Origin: Diacronema lutheri
Lineage: Eukaryota > Haptophyta > Pavlovophyceae > Pavlovales > Pavlovaceae
Direction: 5' to 3'
Assembly: GCA_019448385.1 (NCBI GenBank)
Contig: JAGTXO010000001.1
Coordinates: 1,922,001 to 1,986,000, forward strand
DNA: 64,000 bases
Shown here one piece after another: positions 27,406 to 37,702 of the stretch. A program made the translations under genes and the position numbers. Each line of letters begins with the position of its first letter. Position 1 is the first letter of the stretch. A model generated the notes under the pieces. It did not search any database and was not told the origin of the DNA. It was given only the letters and a program-made list of their open reading frames with translations.

Positions 27406-29175
27406 TCACGCGTCGACCGCCATTTCGTGTGGCGCCGCGAGCGGAGCTGCATTCGCTGCGTCGGTCTCGTGCGCGAGCGCTTGAGCAGGCGCAGCGCCGG
27501 CGAGGGCGCCGTCCACGCCCTGCTTCTCTGCAGCGTGTATCTCCGCGTAGAACTTCATGGAGAGGTCAAAGTACTGGTTGGGATGCGTTATTCCACCCAT
27601 CTCCGTCTCGGTGAGCGACGAGCCCGCGTGCCGCGCCTCGAAGTAGAGCCTGCGCGCGCGCGCGAGCGGCGCGGCAGCGTACGGGCGCAGGCGGGTGGCT
27701 CAGCAGCGCGCGCGGAAAAAATGGCCGCCCGCTGCCAGGCGCGAGCAACGAGGGCTGCGCTCGCGCCGTCGTCGCCAACAGCGTACCCGCACGCGACCTG
27801 GTAGTGGTGCTCCGCCGCCTTTGCCGCGATCCGCGCGACGTCGGTAGGCTTGAGCGAGAGCCGCGAGAGCATCGCGCGCAGTGGCTCGCCAGAGAGCGTG
27901 CGGAACGGGCAGCCATGGTGCTCGGCCGCTGAGGGCACGGTCGAGATGACCTTTGCGCAGCTGTACGGCGTGTAGTTCTTCTTGGCGCCCTGCGCAGCAG
28001 AGCGGCGCGCATCGCGCGCGCGCGTGCGCGCTGCCCGCTCAGCCGCCCGGTGCAGTGCAAGCTCGCTCCGCCGAGCGGTGCGCGTACGCGCGCGCGCGCG
28101 CGTGCGCGCGACGCGCCTCGAGGCCATAATTGTATCGTATGTTGTACTTGTACTCCTTGTCAAACTTGTCCGGTGCCATCCCCTTGAGGAAGAGCGTGCG
28201 CCAGAAGGTAAGCGACTCGTCGTACGAGAGGCCAATGCCCTTGAGGAAGAGGCCGAGCTGAATGCGCCCCTGGTGCTTGAGGTGCGAGTTGTCGTGCAGC
28301 TTGCTGCTCAGGTGCTCCATGCAGAGCGGGAATGACCGCTTTGTCAGCGCCGGCAGCTGCGCGAGCGACACCTCGCCGTGCGCTGCCTTCTTGTCCGCCG
28401 CGTAGTCGTCCGCCATGTACTGCGTCGAGCAGTGCTCGAGGAACGCGCTCAGGCGGTCGGCCTCCGCCTCCTGCACTGAGGGCCACGCGCGCGAGGCGTC
28501 GACCAGCGCCCTCGAGAGGCGCGCGCGGACCTGCCCGCCGACGATCGAGATGAGCTCCGACTGCGGCACGTAGGCAAAGCCGGCTCGGAGGAAGACGCGC
28601 CGGCCACGCACGAGGTCGAGCACCTCCTCGAACGGAACCTTGTAGTGGTCCTCCTTGACGGAGGCGGCGCCGTCCTTGGCGAGCTTGACCGAGCGGCGGA
28701 CGTTCTGCAGGTGCGGCAGCACCTCGTCCAGCTCCGCCTCGCCGATCGGCGCGTATGGCATGCCGTTGTCGAGCAGGAAGCGAGCGACGTCACCAACTTG
28801 CCCCGAGAAGCGGAACTTGAAGAGCTCGTGCTCGTTGGACAAGAAGTAGCGGCGGAGCTCCTCGGTGCGACAGAAGGCGAGGCGGAGCAAGAAGTGTGAG
28901 CACTGGTCGCGGTGCAGCTCCTCGTCCGTCCAGACGCCTGCTGGCCGCATGATCTCGCGCTCCGCCTTGTCGATCACGCCGAGCAGCTCCTCGCTGCGCA
29001 GCCCCTTGGCCTTGGCGTGGTCGATGCAGCGCAGCAAGCGGAGGCGCATGTAGCAGCACTCCTCTAGCTCGCTCATCGCAAGCTCCACGTCGGGCGCCTG
29101 CGCGTACATTGACAGGCTCGAACGGCGCGCGCCGATCGAGCCCCGCGGCCGCTTAGCCAGCGGCGCGGCGCTCAT
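27406..29175 (-). CDS. PRIM2: DNA primase large subunit
   Basis: Three exons (29175-28117, 27989-27787, 27649-27406) give 501 residues, close to the human length. All four 4Fe-4S cysteines appear: RSFPLCMEHLSSKLH, NYTPYSCAKVIS, HHGCPFR and YQVACGLYFEARH. Both introns fall so that the join aligns without gaps to known PRIM2: NIRYNYGLE plus GAKKNYTPYSC, and VACG plus LYFEARHAG then GGITHPNQYFDLS. The first intron needs a GC-AG boundary (donor GCGCGT), the second has donor GTACGC. The protein partners with the small primase subunit and DNA polymerase alpha to make RNA primers. Its start lies 59 bp from that of PEX14. Confidence 0.92.
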
Positions 29176-29234
29176 CGTTGAAGGCCGGTCTTCGCGCGCT
29201 TTTCTGCGACGCGGGGATTGGGCCGGGCCCAACC

Positions 29235-30302
29235 ATGGCCTCGGGCGCCGAGTCGCGCGTGCGCGCGGGCGCCGAGTTTTTGCGCGACTCGCGCGTTCGC
29301 GCCGCGCCGGAGGCGGAGCGCATCATCTTTCTCAACCAGCGCGCCGGCCTGACGCGTGAGGAGGCGCTCGAAGCGTTGCGGCTCGCCGACGCTGCCGAGC
29401 CGCGTCGCGCGTCGCCCATGTGGTGGGGCGCGCTCGCGGCCACCGGTGCCGCGCTCGGCGGTGGCGCGGCCGTGCTCTCGCGCGAGATGCTCCGCGCGGA
29501 CCCAGCTCTGGCGCCAGCCGCCCCGGCGCCGGCGCCGGCATCAGCCGACGGCGGCGCGCCGCACTCGGCTGTCGCCATCGTCGACGCGGTACGGCAGCTA
29601 CTCGCCGACCAGGAGGCTCGACACGAGCGCGCGCTCGCGCTGTTGCGCGACGAGCTCAGCGCGCTCGTTGATGGCCATCGCTCGATGGCGGCCGGTATCG
29701 ACCAGCTGTGCGCGCGGCTCGACGCTGCGGCGGCGGCCTCGGCGACGTGCGCGGCCGTCGCGCCGCTCACCGCACGGGCCAACGGCACCTCGCCGAGCGC
29801 CACGCCCGCGCATGTGGCGCGCGATGCGACCGCCGCGCTGCGCGACGCGCACACCGAGATGCTCGTGCCCTCGCCAGGCGGCGATTCGCCCGCCCAGCCT
29901 ACGCCGCCGCCCGTCCTCGCGCCGCCGCCCACGCCTGCATCCGTTACAACATCGGGCACGCCGCACCTCTCCTACGCGCAGCTCGCGCAGCACCTGCACG
30001 ACGGCAAGCCGGTGCCCGGCTTTGTGCAGGTCGACGACAGCCCGATCGCCTGCAGCGCGTCGCCCGCGACCGGCGCGCGCACACGGCAGGCGCGCCCAAA
30101 GCCATGGGAGCGCAGCGCCGTGCGCAGCTCGGTGAGCCCGGCGACGGGCGTGCGCCGTCCGAGCGCCGGCGAGCTCGCCGACATCTGCGTGCGTGAGTCC
30201 GGCAGCCCGCCCTCGCCCGGCGCCGTCGACTGCCTGCTCGACGAGTGTGCAGGCGCACAACCTCCCTACGTGCCGTACGCGGAGCAGTTTGAAAAGACAT
30301 GA
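29235..30302 (+). CDS. PEX14: Peroxisomal membrane anchor/docking protein Pex14
   Basis: A single exon of 355 residues with a good start context (ACCATGG). The conserved N-terminal domain reads RAGAEFLRDSRVRAAPEAER then IIFLNQRAGLTREEALEALR, the region that binds WxxxF motifs of the import receptor Pex5. A short hydrophobic segment follows (MWWGALAATGAALGGGAAVL, about 62-81), then a coiled-coil-like region (LLADQEARHERALALLRDEL). Near the C-terminus are SYAQLAQHLHDGKPVPGFVQ and RPKPWERS, segments also kept in algal and plant Pex14. The protein docks cargo-loaded Pex5 at the peroxisome membrane. It converges on the next gene with 12 bp between the stop codons. Confidence 0.82.
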   Translation: MASGAESRVRAGAEFLRDSRVRAAPEAERIIFLNQRAGLTREEALEALRLADAAEPRRASPMWWGALAATGAALGGGAAVLSREMLRADPALAPAAPAPAPASADGGAPHSAVAIVDAVRQLLADQEARHERALALLRDELSALVDGHRSMAAGIDQLCARLDAAAAASATCAAVAPLTARANGTSPSATPAHVARDATAALRDAHTEMLVPSPGGDSPAQPTPPPVLAPPPTPASVTTSGTPHLSYAQLAQHLHDGKPVPGFVQVDDSPIACSASPATGARTRQARPKPWERSAVRSSVSPATGVRRPSAGELADICVRESGSPPSPGAVDCLLDECAGAQPPYVPYAEQFEKT

Positions 30303-30314
30303 TCTCCGGCCAGG

Positions 30315-30728
30315 TCAGTCCCTCCGGCCTAGATCCTCCCACGCGCCTCCACCGCCTTCGTCTCTGGCATCCTCTTCGTCGTCGTCCTCATCCTCCTCCT
30401 CGCCGTCCTCGTCCGTGTAGTACCATTCGTCTGAGTCGTCGTCACCTTCGCCGGCCGGCACAGGCTTGTTCAGCTCGTCAAGACGAAGCGCAGGAACGTG
30501 CGGCGTCTGGAAGGTGTCTGTCACGGTAATGATCGGCGACTGCTTCCGCGTCGTGCGGCGTGTGCGGCGGCGCGGCCCTCGCTCCTTCGTGGCGGCGGGG
30601 GCACCCTCGATCTGCTCGCCGCCAGTTGCATCCGCCGCCGGACCCGCCGTCTTCGGCTTGAGCTTGCGCACTTTGCTTTTGCCCTTCTCGCCCACCGAGA
30701 TCTTTTGATCGCGCAGCGATCGTTCCAT
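30315..30728 (-). CDS. Acidic-tailed protein of unknown function
   Basis: A frame of 137 residues from the ATG at 30728. It starts MERSLRDQKISVGEKGKSKV, is basic in the middle (RRRTRRTTRK), has a neutral segment PIITVTDTFQTPHVPALRLD, and ends in a strongly acidic tail (YYTDEDGEEEDEDDDEED). Sense continues upstream of the ATG (KLLRDYERIMERS), so a 5' exon may exist; an AG lies at this point (CACAG before CAAAGC), but I could not find the earlier exon. The RDYERIMERSLRD segment resembles the unknown protein at 26,667-27,220. No domain is recognised; nuclear localisation is a guess from the basic run. Confidence 0.5.
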   Translation of the reverse strand: MERSLRDQKISVGEKGKSKVRKLKPKTAGPAADATGGEQIEGAPAATKERGPRRRTRRTTRKQSPIITVTDTFQTPHVPALRLDELNKPVPAGEGDDDSDEWYYTDEDGEEEDEDDDEEDARDEGGGGAWEDLGRRD

Positions 30729-31043
30729 AATGCGCTCGTAGTCGCGCAGGAGCTTTGCTGTGGCGCGCGTAATGCGGCGCGATGCGCGCGCCGGTCAGAC
30801 TCTTAGGGCGCGCCGGACGGCGCGTGGGCGCGCAAGGCACTGCGCGTACATTCCACGCCCCTTTGGCCCTCTATCCGCATCATTCCAACAGGCAGCGTGG
30901 CCATTCCGACTTGCGTGGACCACGGTCGACGTCCGTCCACGTCGCAAGGGGTGCAGACGCGTCGCCGTGCGGCGCCAGCAGCTTGTCAGAGATTTCCCGT
31001 GCGCTTCCTGATATGGATATTTTGCGCAGACGAACGGCGCGTG

Positions 31044-31724
31044 ATGTTTTTAGCCGACGGCGCCTCCATGCTGGTCGTGATCCTCGCATGTGCCTGTGGT
31101 GCAAACTTTGCGGACGAGCTGCTCGCCGAGGTGGACGGGTCTCGTATTGGCAGCGACTTGTCGGGCGCAATCGAGCGGATCGAGGCCGCTCTCATTGCCT
31201 CGCCCGACTTGGCAAGCTCGGCCGAGCTGCACAACCGCTTAGGCGAGCTTCGTGCAAATAACGGTGACCTCGACGGCGCAGAAGAGGCGCTGCGCAAGGC
31301 GCTCGAGCTGCGGCCAACGCACGCGCGCGCGATGGGCACGCTCGCAAACGTGCTTGCTCAACCGGCCGGCTTCACGATGGCAACCGAGAAGGAGTTTGAA
31401 GCGCTCCGCCTCGGCGTCAAGGCGCGGCAGCTCCTCGCCGCCGAGCGCGGAGAGCCGGTGCCTGACGTGCAGCTGCCAAAGGTGAAAGCTCCGTGGCTCG
31501 ATCCAGACGAAGCCGCAGAATTCATGCGTCGCGCCGTCGAGGATGCGCCCGCAGCGGAGCTCAGGCGCGAGCTGTTGGAGCTTCAGTTCTGGGAGGAGCA
31601 GGCGGGCAAGCGAACGCTTTCGGTCAAGGAGCAGCGACGGAAGCAGGAGCTCGACGCACGCGCGGAGGCCCGGGTGGTGCGCGAGGCGAGCGCAAAGGAG
31701 CCCGGCGCGTGCGAAGGAGCGTAG
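31044..31724 (+). CDS. TPR-repeat protein with signal-like N-terminus
   Basis: A frame of 226 residues from the ATG at 31044. It starts MFLADGASMLVVILACACG, which looks like a signal peptide, followed by a TPR pair: SSAELHNRLGELRANNGDLD and GAEEALRKALELRPTHARAM then GTLANVLAQ. The rest is charged and helical, with PWLDPDEAAEFMRRAVEDAP and a basic end (KEQRRKQELDARAEARVVRE). The frame is open upstream to 30,897 without an obvious better start. TPR helices mediate protein contacts; the compartment (ER or plastid lumen) is inferred from the hydrophobic N-terminus only. Confidence 0.55.
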   Translation: MFLADGASMLVVILACACGANFADELLAEVDGSRIGSDLSGAIERIEAALIASPDLASSAELHNRLGELRANNGDLDGAEEALRKALELRPTHARAMGTLANVLAQPAGFTMATEKEFEALRLGVKARQLLAAERGEPVPDVQLPKVKAPWLDPDEAAEFMRRAVEDAPAAELRRELLELQFWEEQAGKRTLSVKEQRRKQELDARAEARVVREASAKEPGACEGA

Positions 31725-31776
31725 CCGCGACGAAAAAGTCGTTGGTATACACGGGCGCGTGCTCGTGCCCCTCGCC

Positions 31777-34700
31777 ATGAGCCAGCCCGTGGCCGCCGAC
31801 GGCGCCGTGGCGCGCGCTGACGGCTACGTCACGACGCGCGCGACGCACCCGAAGACGGGCGAGCCGCGGCGGGCGCACGCGCGCGCGCACGGCGCGCTGC
31901 GGCGCGCCGCGGCGCTGCTCGCGCCCAGCGTGACGGTGTGCGTTCGGTGCGCGCCGCAGCCGACGCGCGCGTCCTCTGCCTCGAGCGCGTCGCGGCCGCC
32001 GCAGACGCCGAGGGCGGCTCGCCGCCGTCGCCGCGCTCGCCACCGCGCGCGGCATCGACGACGCGTTGCACGCGGTGCGGCGGCAGCTCGCGCGCGTGGT
32101 CGAGTGGGCGACCGTCGACGGCGTCGCACCGACGACGCGCGCGCGCCGAGGCCGGCGACGCGGACGTCGCCGACGTGGCCGCCGACGCCGAGGCCGTTGC
32201 CGCGTCCGTCGCAGTCGCCGCGGCCGAGGCGGCCGACGCGCTGCGTGCGTCGATGAGCGCGCCGGGCGGGACGGTCGGCGTCGACGCCTTTGCGGCGGCC
32301 TGCACCTGACTCACGCGGCACTCGCAGGAGCACCGGACGCTGCGCGTGGCGCTCACGCCTCGCGACGGCGGGCAGGAGCTCGTGCGCCAGGGGCGCAAGG
32401 CGCTGGCCGGCGCGTGCGCGCTGCTCGCCGTCGTGCTGTGGCGCGAGGGCGCCGTCGCGCCCGCCGGGCTGCTCGTCGCCGACCAGCCAAGGCGCGGCCA
32501 CGGCGAGGAGGAGGAGGAGGAGCGCGAGGAGGCCGCGGCCTCGCGGAGGGGCTCGTCGCGGAGCGCGAGGCACGCGGGCGAGGAGGAGCGCGAGGCACGC
32601 GGCCTCGCGGAGGGGCTCGTCGCGGAGCTGCGCCCGGCGTGCGTGGGCCTGGCCGCCGAGGCCGGCGGGCCGCCGGCGCTGCGTGACGCGGTGGTCGAGC
32701 TGCTCGTGCGCGCGCCCGGCGGCGCGGGCGGAGTTGAGGCGGCGCGCTGCGCGGCGGTGCTCGACTGCCAGCACGGGCTGATGACGCGCAGCATCGGCGA
32801 GAATGGTATCGGCGACGGCGAAGGCCTGCAGGCGGCGCGCCCGCCGGCTGGCACCGGCCACCCGTGCGAGGGATTTGCGGCGCGCGTGGGCGCACCGGCC
32901 GGCCCGCCGCCCGAGCTGCCGGCCGCGCCGCCCGCCACGCCGCCGGACGAGATGATGCCCGACGCGCCTTCGCTGACACCGCGCGGCCGCTCGGCGGCGC
33001 GCGCGCGCGGCAGCGGCCGCTCAGCGTCGCCGGCGCGCGGCGGGCGCGGCGGCGTGGGTCGGGCGGCGCCGAATCGGGCGTCGCGGGCGCGCGAGAAGCG
33101 GGCGGGGGCGATACGACGGGCGGCAGTGGCCGCACCAAGGGCGACGACACGACGGACGTCGGCGCACGGGGCGGCCGCGGCTCGACGCGCAACACGGGGC
33201 CGCACGCTGTGCACGACGAGGCGCGCGACTGGATGAACGCGCTCGTCGTGGAGGTGCAGCACACAGTCGTGCGCGTCTACGACGCGCTCAACTTCAAGGC
33301 TCGCCTCGAGCGCCAGGCGGAGACGACCGTGCCAAACGAGACGGTCGTGCGAGCCGTCTTTCAGAGCATCGACGTCGGCGGCACGAGGGGTCGCACGGAC
33401 GGCGCCTCGACGCGGATGCAATCTGGCCCAGCGCGTCCAAGACGGACCGCACCGCCGTGCGGGCTTGGGCGCGCGGGCTGCTCGACCACGACAGCAAGCC
33501 GGCCGTGACGTCCAACGAGCACGGCCGTCCGGTGACGACCGACGCGCGGATGAAGTACCGCATCTTTGCGCCCGCCGGCCTCGCCGCCGACGCGCGGCGG
33601 ACGTGGGTGGGGCGCACGCCGTTGCCGCCCGCGCACCTGCCGGGCCGGCAGCCCGTCACGTCGGTCGGCACCGACGGCGTCGGCGTGCACACGTTTTGCC
33701 ATGTGCGCGTGCCGGCGCCCGTCGAGCCGTCGAACAGCGCGGCGCCGGTGGCGGACGGCGCCGAGGCGGCGGGCACGGCTGCCGCTGATGCGCGCGAGGG
33801 CAAGCGGCTCGTGCGCCGGTGCCGCGAACCGCGCGCGCTGATCCCGCGCGGCACGGCGCGGCAGCTGCACCTGCTCATGCGCACGGGCATGCGCAACGTC
33901 GTGGCCATCGACGCCGGGCCGTGCGGGTGGACGACCTTCTCGCGCCTCCCGCGGCGCGGCACGGTCAGCACGCAGATGACGCAGCGGCAGCGCGCGCACG
34001 GCACCGGCTTTGCGCGCCACGCCGATGCGCTCGACGGCGCGCGGCGCGCGAGGCGCACGGACGCGCATGGCCCGTTCGTCGTCGAGGCGCTCGAGGCGGC
34101 GCGGGGGGACCTGCCGAGCGCGAACGCAGTGGGCAAGGACGAGTTCCTCGACGGCCGCGACGGCAGGCAGGCGGTGCGTGACCGCGCGGAGCCGGCCGTC
34201 TACCTTCCGCGCGGGCGGCGGCACGAGCGCTGGCGCAGCGACGGTGCGGCGCGCGGCTGTGCGGCGACGCACGCGGCGGAGGCGGTCATCAAGGCGCACT
34301 GCGTCGACGGGCGTGAAGAAGTCGCAGCTGCTCGTCAGCGTCGGCGACTGGCTGCGCGACCAGCGCGCCGGCCGCGTGCACGGGCGCGGGCGGCCGGGCG
34401 CGCAGCCCAAGGGCGCGCCGCCCGCCTTCCTCGTCGGCCTGGCGCGCGCGCTGCGAGCGCGCGGCGTGGCGGTGGTCTACGTGCCCGAGCCGTACATGAG
34501 CATGCACTGCTCGCGCGTGCGCGAGGTCGCGCCGGGCAAGCTGCAGCGCGGCTGCGCGGTCGTCAAGTATGATTTTCTGCCGGCCGCTCACGGCTCAGCA
34601 CGCAAGGTCCATGCGCTCTTGCGCTGCCCGCGATGCGACGGCGGGCGCATGGTGGAGCACCACGACCTGGCGGGCGCGCGCGGCATCTACCACGACGTCC

Positions 34701-34927
34701 TTGACATGATTGCGCCGGTCGACGGGCGCGCCGACGACATCACCTCGACGCCCGATCGCTGGGAGCTGGTGCGAGCCGTGTGGGACGCGCGTGCCGACGA
34801 CGACGATGACGGTGGCGGCGGCGACGACGACGACGGCGACGGCGACAGCGACGGCGACGATGGCGATGGCGACGACGGCGGCAGCGACGACAACGAGAGT
34901 GGCAGCGATGGCGACGGCGGCGGGTGA
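31777..34927 (+). pseudogene. Fanzor-like (eukaryotic TnpB) RNA-guided nuclease gene, decayed copy 1
   Basis: The 3' two-thirds encodes a RuvC-type nuclease homologous to the copy at 62,170-63,693. RuvC-I is NVVAIDAGPCGWTTFS (Asp at 33910-33912). The segment AAEAVIKAHCVDG is shared with copy 2, then QPKGAPPAFLVGLARALRAR, RuvC-II candidate VYVPEPYMSMHCS (Glu 34487-34489), a zinc-finger CPRC, and RuvC-III HHDLAGARGIYHD (Asp 34664-34666), ending in a long Asp/Gly tail. The upstream half shows sense in changing frames: shifts near 31,935, 32,030, 32,150, 33,080, 33,400 and 34,313, and a TGA at 32307-32309. Neighbouring genes have intact frames, so this is more likely decay than sequencing error. 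Introns cannot explain one-base shifts at conserved positions. The N-terminal extent is uncertain. Confidence 0.7.
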
Positions 34928-36049
34928 CGTGGCTGCTGCGGCCGCTGTGCGAGCAGCGGCCGTGGCGACCGTCAGCACCGACGACCGTGCCGCGACGTGC
35001 TGTAAGGCTGTTCGCCCGTTGGCGCGGGAGGGAGGGGGGGAGGGGGGGGGGGAGGGGGGGAGGGGGGGGGGAGGGGGGGGGGGGGGGGGGAGGGAGGGGG
35101 GGAGGGGGGGGGGGGGAGGGGGGGAGGGGGGGGGGGGAGGGGGGGGGGGGGGGGGAGGGGGGGGGGGGGGGGGGAAGGGGGGTTGGCGCCGGTGCCGTGC
35201 GCAGCAGCCGCCATGTGGGTGCCACGCGGGGTGGAGGCTGGGGTAGTGGCGGTGGGGGTCGAGAGGGGACGGGATGAGGGGGAGTTGAGAGGGAGAGGGG
35301 GTTGGGAAGGGGGGGGGGGGGGGGGGGGGGGGCTGGCAAGGCGAGGGGCAGGGGGAGGGGGCGGACATGGCATAGGGTTCGGCAGGCGCCGACAATGGAC
35401 GCGCGCGCGTGAGTGCAGGCAGGTGCGACAACGCGCGCCTGCTGCAGCGAGCTGCGCCCCGCGCGCGCCACGCGATGTTGCGTGTGCGCCCCTGCGCTCG
35501 GCCCTCGGGCCCACCCACCAGCGCCCGATCGCATTTCCTGGCGCGACCGCCCACTGTCGCGCAGGGCGTGCCAAGCCGCCCTGGTCCAGCGCCTCGTGCA
35601 AGAGGGGCCCTTCCGCGGGAGCGCACCGGGTGCGCGCGCGCGCCTCGCGCATCCGGCCGGCCCTTCGCGCATCCTCGCGCCAACCGTTCCAAGTTTGTGT
35701 CCCGCGTGGCTGTGCGCAGGCGTTCGTTCGCGCTGAAGACGCGGTGGCGCCGTTCGCGCTGCCGCGCAGAACTGCTTCCGCGCGGCGACGCAGGGTCTCC
35801 CGTGGTGGCGGCGAGGCGAGGGCCGCTGGGCGTCCGTTGGCTGAACGTTGCGCTCAGGCACGTCGTATCGACGTCGCCAGCACGTCGTGTGGACCCCCGC
35901 CCCCCCCCCCCCCCCAACCAACCGGCATTGTTCAGCGAATCCGAGGCTACAACGCCGCCTTCGCGCGCGCATCGGGGGACACACGCTCATTCCCACCCAC
36001 TTGCAAGGGGCCACCGGATACGGGCGAAACGCAGGGATCGCTGCGCGGA
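34928..36049. repeat. G-rich low-complexity tract and gene-free spacer
   Basis: From about 35,030 to 35,181 the plus strand is nearly pure G with periodic A (GGGGGGGAGGG-type units). A second poly-G run lies at about 35,308-35,331 and a poly-C run at 35,897-35,913. The plus strand could form many G-quadruplexes. The rest of the stretch is GC-rich with no credible frame. It directly follows the decayed Fanzor copy. Confidence 0.85.
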
Positions 36050-37513
36050 TTATTCATCCTCGGGCGGTAGCAGCGTGTCGTTCCGGCCAAAGATGATGTC
36101 CGTTTTGAGCTCCTGGAACTCTGCCTCGGTGATCGCACCCGAGTCGCGCATTTCGCACAGCTCGACGAGCGTGAACGGCGCGTCGGATTCGTCGTACTCG
36201 TCCGATCCGTCCGCATCCGATGTGCCGCTTGCGTCCTCGTCCGAGTCTGGCGCCGCGGACCACGCGCGCACCGCGCCGCGCGGGGCCGCATCGGCCGATG
36301 CAACGAGCGCCCTCGCCACCATCGCAAACACCGAGCCAAGGCCCTTGTCGCCAGCATCGGTTACGGCCGACGGCGCCGAGCTCACGTCGGAGGCGCGATT
36401 GCGCGCGGCCTTCGCTGCTCTGCGCGCGGCTTTGCGCGCAGCGCGCTGCTCGCGCTTGCGCTGCTTGATCGCGCGTGCAAGGAGCACGCGCAGGTCAGGT
36501 AGCGAGGTTGCGCGCTCGATCACCAGCAGCGGCACGCCCTCCACCTTGCGATTGAGCGGCGCCGAGATCTTTGAGCGGTGGGCCTTGTCGCGCATCGAGA
36601 GCGGCGGCGTCAGGCGCGGCGGCGAGTCGAGGCGCACTTGCTGGTTGGGCGAGGCGGCGCGCCGGTCACCGGCAGCCTTCATCGCGCTCGCAGCCTGCGT
36701 GAGCTCGCTGATGAGCGGATCCATGTCTGCCTCCGTGTCAAAGTGTATCGCGTCGGGCGCGCCGGTCACCGGCGACTGCTGCCGCGGCCCGTCAGGCATC
36801 ACGGCCCACGGCGCGGCCGTGCTCGGCTGGAACCCATCGGCCAGGCTGATGAGCGAGAGCAGGCTCGAGCGCGAGTTGGCGCGCGAGAGGCGCGGCAGCT
36901 GGACGAGCGAAACGCCATTCTGCTTGTCCGCCTTTGCGCGCCGCTCCGCCATCTCCCTTTGCAGCTGGCGGTAGTTTGACGACGTGTCGGCGACCTCGAA
37001 CTGCATCTGGAATTCGGACACCTTCTCTACGTCGCGGTCGCGCGAGCCGGAGGAGGCTGAGAGGAGGGCGCTCGAAGAGGAGGGCTGCTTGCGGGAGTCC
37101 ATTGTCTTGCTGTTCTTGTGCGTGAGCGCATCGGAGAGGCTGCCCGATGAGTGCGACGAGTGCGAGAGCTTGTGCGCGCGGTCCGCCGAGCCGCGCCGCG
37201 CGCCCGACGTGCGCTCCGCCACCTGCTTCTTCTTCTCCTGTTTGAGCATGTCCTTCACCGCGGAGATCATGTCTGTGCGCTCCTGTTCAAAAGGTAGCGC
37301 GTGGAACTCTGAGAGATCTCCGAGCTCGTACGCCTTGGCCATCTGCGAGCGCTTTGCCGGGTCCAGCTCGCCGCGCGCCGACGTCGGCGCGCGTGGCGAC
37401 TTGCCCGGCGTGCCACGCCGTGGCGTGACGCGTCGCGGCGTGCGGCTCGAGCCCTTGCGCTGCACCACTTTCCCAGGACCGCCCGCCTTCGCCGAGCCAG
37501 CGCGCTCGGGCAT
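36050..37513 (-). CDS. Ser-rich, mostly disordered protein with SHOCT-like C-terminus
   Basis: A single exon of 487 residues from the ATG at 37513. The first 60 residues are Pro/Arg/Thr rich (RRVTPRRGTPGKSPRAPTSA), with phosphorylation-prone SP/TP sites. Short helical islands follow, such as RTDMISAVKDMLKQEKKKQV and SNYRQLQREMAERRAKADKQ, then a second helical block AIKQRKREQRAARKAARRAA. The C-terminus, FTLVELCEMRDSGAITEAEF followed by QELKTDIIFGR, matches the SHOCT-type short helical hairpin (L-x-x-G-x-I-T-x-x-E-F-x-x-x-K), after an acidic stretch. SHOCT motifs are usually terminal oligomerisation tags. No enzyme domain is seen and the function is unknown. Confidence 0.65.
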   Translation of the reverse strand: MPERAGSAKAGGPGKVVQRKGSSRTPRRVTPRRGTPGKSPRAPTSARGELDPAKRSQMAKAYELGDLSEFHALPFEQERTDMISAVKDMLKQEKKKQVAERTSGARRGSADRAHKLSHSSHSSGSLSDALTHKNSKTMDSRKQPSSSSALLSASSGSRDRDVEKVSEFQMQFEVADTSSNYRQLQREMAERRAKADKQNGVSLVQLPRLSRANSRSSLLSLISLADGFQPSTAAPWAVMPDGPRQQSPVTGAPDAIHFDTEADMDPLISELTQAASAMKAAGDRRAASPNQQVRLDSPPRLTPPLSMRDKAHRSKISAPLNRKVEGVPLLVIERATSLPDLRVLLARAIKQRKREQRAARKAARRAAKAARNRASDVSSAPSAVTDAGDKGLGSVFAMVARALVASADAAPRGAVRAWSAAPDSDEDASGTSDADGSDEYDESDAPFTLVELCEMRDSGAITEAEFQELKTDIIFGRNDTLLPPEDE

Positions 37514-37702
37514 TGCCCGCGGCCAGTTCACGTGCCCTCCAGCTCGGCGAACCCCTTTCCTACGTCTTCTTCAGAAGTCGCGCCTGGCCGACGGCATCGA
37601 CTCTAGTTGCAAGCAATTGAACGTACAACCTTTCCCTTTCCTGTAGCGAACTTTCCGTCGCGCCGTGGGAGTTGGGCCCGTGTTCTTCCCCGTCGGTGCC
37701 GG

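Noticed and set aside
31777-34927. Live intron-containing Fanzor gene
   Set aside because: One-base frame changes occur without GT/GC-AG boundaries, for example at the CVDG-KKSQ point, and there is an in-frame TGA.
35030-35340. G-rich periodic tract as telomere or CRISPR array
   Set aside because: Unit length and sequence are irregular, and there are no unique spacers or a telomere consensus.
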